Of a DNA stretch of 64,000 nucleotides, positions 60,851-64,000 are shown piece after piece. The notes beneath the pieces are model-generated. The model was not told the origin of the DNA, searched no databases, and saw nothing but the letters and a program-made list of their open reading frames with translations. Numbering within the stretch: position 1 is the stretch's first letter; each line of letters opens with the position of its first letter. The position numbers were made by a program, and so were the translations under genes. Source of the stretch: Castor canadensis (taxonomy: Eukaryota > Chordata > Mammalia > Rodentia > Castoridae); assembly GCF_047511655.1 (NCBI RefSeq), contig NC_133387.1, forward strand, positions 41,024,853 through 41,088,852, read 5' to 3'.

Positions 60851-61060
60851 TAAAAGACACTTTTATTTAGTTTTGGAGAATGAGTCCATGAGAGTCTGGA
60901 TAGCCATGTTTGTGCCATCAATACTTTTTTTCATGTCCTGCTTTCTGAGTTTCCATTGGTTCCCCTGGTCCTGTGGCGTGAGAGGAGATAGGATGTAGCC
61001 CTCTAGGACCCCTGACCTGGTGCAGACAATCACAGAAGTGCAGCAAAGGTGAGAGTTCAA
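60851..61060 (-). other. Unidentified minus-strand ORF with poly(A) signal
   Basis: A 65-codon minus-strand ORF (61060 to 60863) ends FSKTK and its stop TAA sits within CTAAATAAAAG, so an AATAAA signal overlaps the stop. The tail of the peptide, rich in K, Q and D, looks more protein-like than most ORFs nearby. I cannot identify a parent protein. It may be a remnant of a retrocopy or of an LTR element, or chance. There is no poly(T) tract at its left end as a fresh retrocopy would show. Confidence 0.2.
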
Positions 61061-61529
61061 CTGCTCTGTGAGACAATGGCTTCTGACAATTCACATGGAA
61101 GAGTCATCAAAATGGATTTGGATTTATGGAATCAAATAATACATCAGGAAAACTTTGCTACTAAGATGCATTTCTCTCCTTGTCTCTTGCTGCAAGATTT
61201 AATGTAACTTCTTCATCTTCCTTGGCTTATCTTCTTAAAGGCCCTTTAAGAAGAGAGTAAATATTCCAGACAAAGTGGTCTTTCAACCTTGGTAGACCAA
61301 GCACTGAAGAACCCTGAGCTTCCTGTTTTCCTGAATCGTGAGGGAATTTTTCAGAGCTTTCTAGATCATTCTTCTTGAAGTAATTTTCTACCATAATAAC
61401 ATCACCTAGAATACAGATTTTTGTACTTTATGAAAAATGAGAAAATTAGAGGGAAATGTGGCTCTTGCATCATGTTATATTACATAGGTGAATTTCCTTT
61501 CCTTTCTATATGTTGAATATGTAGAATTG
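61061..61529 (+). other. THSD7A: THSD7A intron 1, unassigned
   Basis: No exon or recognised repeat was seen. Confidence 0.45.
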
Positions 61530-62027
61530 CTACAACAAAGCCCTTCTTTAGTATATTCAGACTTCTGCATCCATCACCACAATCAATTCTAAAATATTTT
61601 CATTACTCTCCCAAGAAATCCTGGATCCCTTAGCACTAGCCCATGGCTTAGGCAAATACAAATCCACTTTCTGTCTCTGTAGACTTGCTTATCCTGGACA
61701 TTTCATGTGGATGGAATTACATCACATATGGTTATTTGTGACTGGCTTCTTTTTACTAAGCATGGTGTTGTCAAAGTTCTTTGTTGTAACATACATCAAC
61801 ACATCATTTCTTTTTGTTGCTCAAAATAAATGTATCATATTTTGTTTATTCACTAGTTGATGGACATTTTGGTTATTTCCACTTTTGGCTATCATGAATA
61901 ATGCCAGTATGAACATTCATAAAAAATTTTGAGGTGAATGCATGTTTTCATTCCTCTTGAATGTTACTGAGGAGTAGAATTGCTAGATCTTACAATGACT
62001 CTATGTTTAATCATTTGAGAAACTCAG
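61530..62027 (-). repeat. Old L1M fragment, antisense
   Basis: CCATCACCACAATCAATTCT, GTGGATGGAATTACATCACA, TGATGGACATTTTGGTTATT and GAGGAGTAGAATTGCTAGAT are recognisable antisense L1M/L1ME phrases. It is highly diverged. Confidence 0.78.
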
Positions 62028-62811
62028 ACTGACTGGGGCATATTTCTTTGTACTCAGCATAGCACAATATACACATGTGTTTTCTATGCTATAGTTGACA
62101 CTTGAGAAAAATGTAACTAGAACGTAAGCAGTTAAAATACATGAAAGTGTTTTTAGGGACCTAGTTCATTAGAACAAAAGCACACTTTGAAGAAAAATCT
62201 GCTAAAAAATTATGTGCATACTTAGTAGGAAGACTCAAAGAAGTTGCTTTAGGATTTTTAATTCATCTTCTAGTGATGGCTTCAATAAAAGAAAGAAAAA
62301 GATTGAATGGGAGCGTTGTGATGACCTCAGGAACAGAGGACGGCTTAATCAGGTGTATTCCAGGTGTACCAGAAGTCTAAGCGATAGTAATGAAAACTTG
62401 AAATCTTAAGTCATTTGAGAAGATGCTCAAATACAATACATCCTTGCACTCTCATAGTACTCCATATTTCTTCAATAATTAGACTTTTGTGCTCTTTTAC
62501 CAAATTCTCACAATTTCTCCACTGATACAGAGCAAGAAGTAATACCACTGTCCTTTTATGAAATAGTAAACTTGAATAGCAGAGTTGAAGTGAGATTTAC
62601 CTAAACCACATTCTTACTACAAGACTAGTAGCCAGGACATATATCTTGGTATCTGATATGATACATACAAAATGAAAATTTTCTACAGAGCACTTTAAAA
62701 TATACTTCCGGTATTTTAATTGAAGAAGTCAACATCAAAGTAAAATGTTATTCAGTTATGTGAAGAGTAAGTCTCAAAGATGTAAATTAGTAATATATGG
62801 TACAAACAGGA

Positions 62812-62888
62812 CTGAAGGAGTGGCTCAAGCATTAGCATACCTGTCTAGCAAGGGAATCCCTAAGTTCAAACCCCAGTGCCACAAAAAA
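62812..62888 (+). repeat. ID-like SINE, sense
   Basis: GAAGGAGTGGCTCAAGCATT, ACCTGTCTAGCAAGGGAATC and AGTTCAAACCCCAGTGCCAC show a sense tRNA-like SINE. Confidence 0.92.
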
Positions 62889-64000
62889 CCCATATATGTT
62901 ATAAATAATATATGATAAAAGAAATGAATTTAATACTTTTAGACAAGCATAGGGAACTATAAATGATTACAGATTTGTATTTTCATAAATATTTGATCTA
63001 TTTGGTATATTGACTGAGAACTTAATTTTTTGTGATTTTATCACTTATGCTTCTTCAATTATGTGATACAATTATGTAAAATAACAAATTTTACCTAAAC
63101 AATCTATTGCTCTGTTATCAAATGCATGCACGTCCTCACATTGTGCCGTGATGTAATGAATCTTACTATTGAGGAGGGTAAAATGCTGCTTTAAGTTATA
63201 ACTCAGTATTGAGTTTCAGCATGTTGACATCCCTCTTTTATTTCTTTAAAAAAAAGATTGTATAACTTTTAGCTGTAGACTTTCTTAGCACCAAACATCC
63301 TAAATTCTCCTTTACCTGTTTCCTCAAATACCCCACAGAGAATGTGCTCACCTCCTCCCACACAATAATTTCTTTCCCTTCTCTTATGTAGTCTCAAGTT
63401 TCCTTCACACTTTCTTTAAAGTGCTCTCATTACTGTCAACTCTTCCTTTCCCTTTCCACCTCCCTAGTCTACTTTTAATTTCAGACAATCTTTTCTAAGT
63501 GTGTAAACTGTTGTAATTTCTTGAATATGAATTTATCAACAGCAAAAGTGCTGACTTTTGCATTCTATATGTGCATTCCAGCTGTACTTTTCCTTTTCTT
63601 TTCTTCCCAGAGAGAGACCAAATGAAAACTTGCCAGCATCATTATATTTGTCTACAGGCAGCTAAGCTGATATATTCAGTGTGGACTGCTGTATGGGATA
63701 CAGCTGTGAAATGAGCTAAAATTTATTATTGCAGGTAAAAGAACTGGTGTAAATTTATTCAAATGAAGTCCTTTGCAAGCATTACCGAAAATGGGCTTTG
63801 GAAACATTCACATTCTGTCTCTTGTACTTTAAAAATGACGTTTCTGAAGATACTATATATCTTAAGGCATGTGATGAAAGAGATGAAAATTAGGGCTGTC
63901 AGTATTCAGGGATTTACTTGGTAGGTGTCTCTTACCACCATCATAATGGAATTTTTAATTTGAATTCAGAAGTATGCTTGGCTCATTCCAAGCATTGGAT
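62889..64000 (+). other. THSD7A: THSD7A intron 1 continues to window edge
   Basis: No THSD7A exon 2 is present. A good pyrimidine tract and CCCAG occur at 63587-63610, but what follows (AGAGAGACCAAATGAAAAC) does not continue the thrombospondin-repeat frame. Confidence 0.6.

Noticed and set aside
63587..63612. Possible splice acceptor for THSD7A exon 2
   Set aside because: The pyrimidine tract and CAG are good, but the sequence after it does not give a thrombospondin type-1 repeat in the required phase.
1..64000. Search for CRISPR arrays, phage modules, operons or a novel defence system
   Set aside because: The composition, introns, SINEs and L1s show this is mammalian nuclear DNA; no regular spaced repeats or clustered genes exist.

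Overview
This window is vertebrate nuclear DNA, almost certainly from a rodent. It is AT-rich and gene-poor, contains L1 retrotransposon fragments of several ages, and carries tRNA-like (ID-type) SINEs that are often joined to B1/7SL-like monomers. The SINE body (minus-strand copies read 'TGAACTCAGGGCTTCA...GAGCCAC...CCAGCC') resembles, from memory, elements of castorimorph rodents such as beaver. That species placement is an inference. There is no prokaryotic gene organisation, CRISPR array or compact viral genome.

Only one protein-coding gene is supported. Near 46.2 kb a roughly 600-bp CpG island holds the first coding exon of a plus-strand gene: 49 codons plus one base, giving a signal peptide followed by QGEAQAPTLYLWKT and a GTGAGT donor. 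I recognise this as exon 1 of THSD7A (thrombospondin type-1 domain-containing 7A). A strong-context 25-codon upstream ORF lies in the presumed 5' leader. The remaining 17.7 kb is the start of THSD7A intron 1, and I found no second exon there.

The 45 kb upstream of the island is intergenic. From left to right it holds: an antisense L1 with a perfect 15-bp target-site duplication and an apparent 3' transduction (1.8-2.9 kb); a purine tract (about 5 kb); old L1M remnants (6.4, 13.0-14.0 kb); a young L1 3' UTR (11.3 kb); an inverted L1 containing an AT-repeat expansion (14.6-16.1 kb); ERVL and MaLR LTRs (20.1, 22.2, 40.5 kb); microsatellites (24.7, 29.2, 36.0, 43.4 kb); and a nested cluster at 37.2-40.2 kb where an old L1M is split by a young L1 with a 13-bp duplication. 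Intron 1 holds a 2.3-kb antisense L1, several SINEs and two old L1M fragments.

Most short ORFs fall in repeats or in unconstrained AT-rich DNA and were left out. I did not find a novel multi-gene system. The points most worth a second look are the THSD7A upstream ORF, the L1 transduction, two different L1 3' ends on one L1 body, a twin-priming-like inversion, a near-perfect 30-bp palindrome, and a few repeat-free blocks that may be regulatory.
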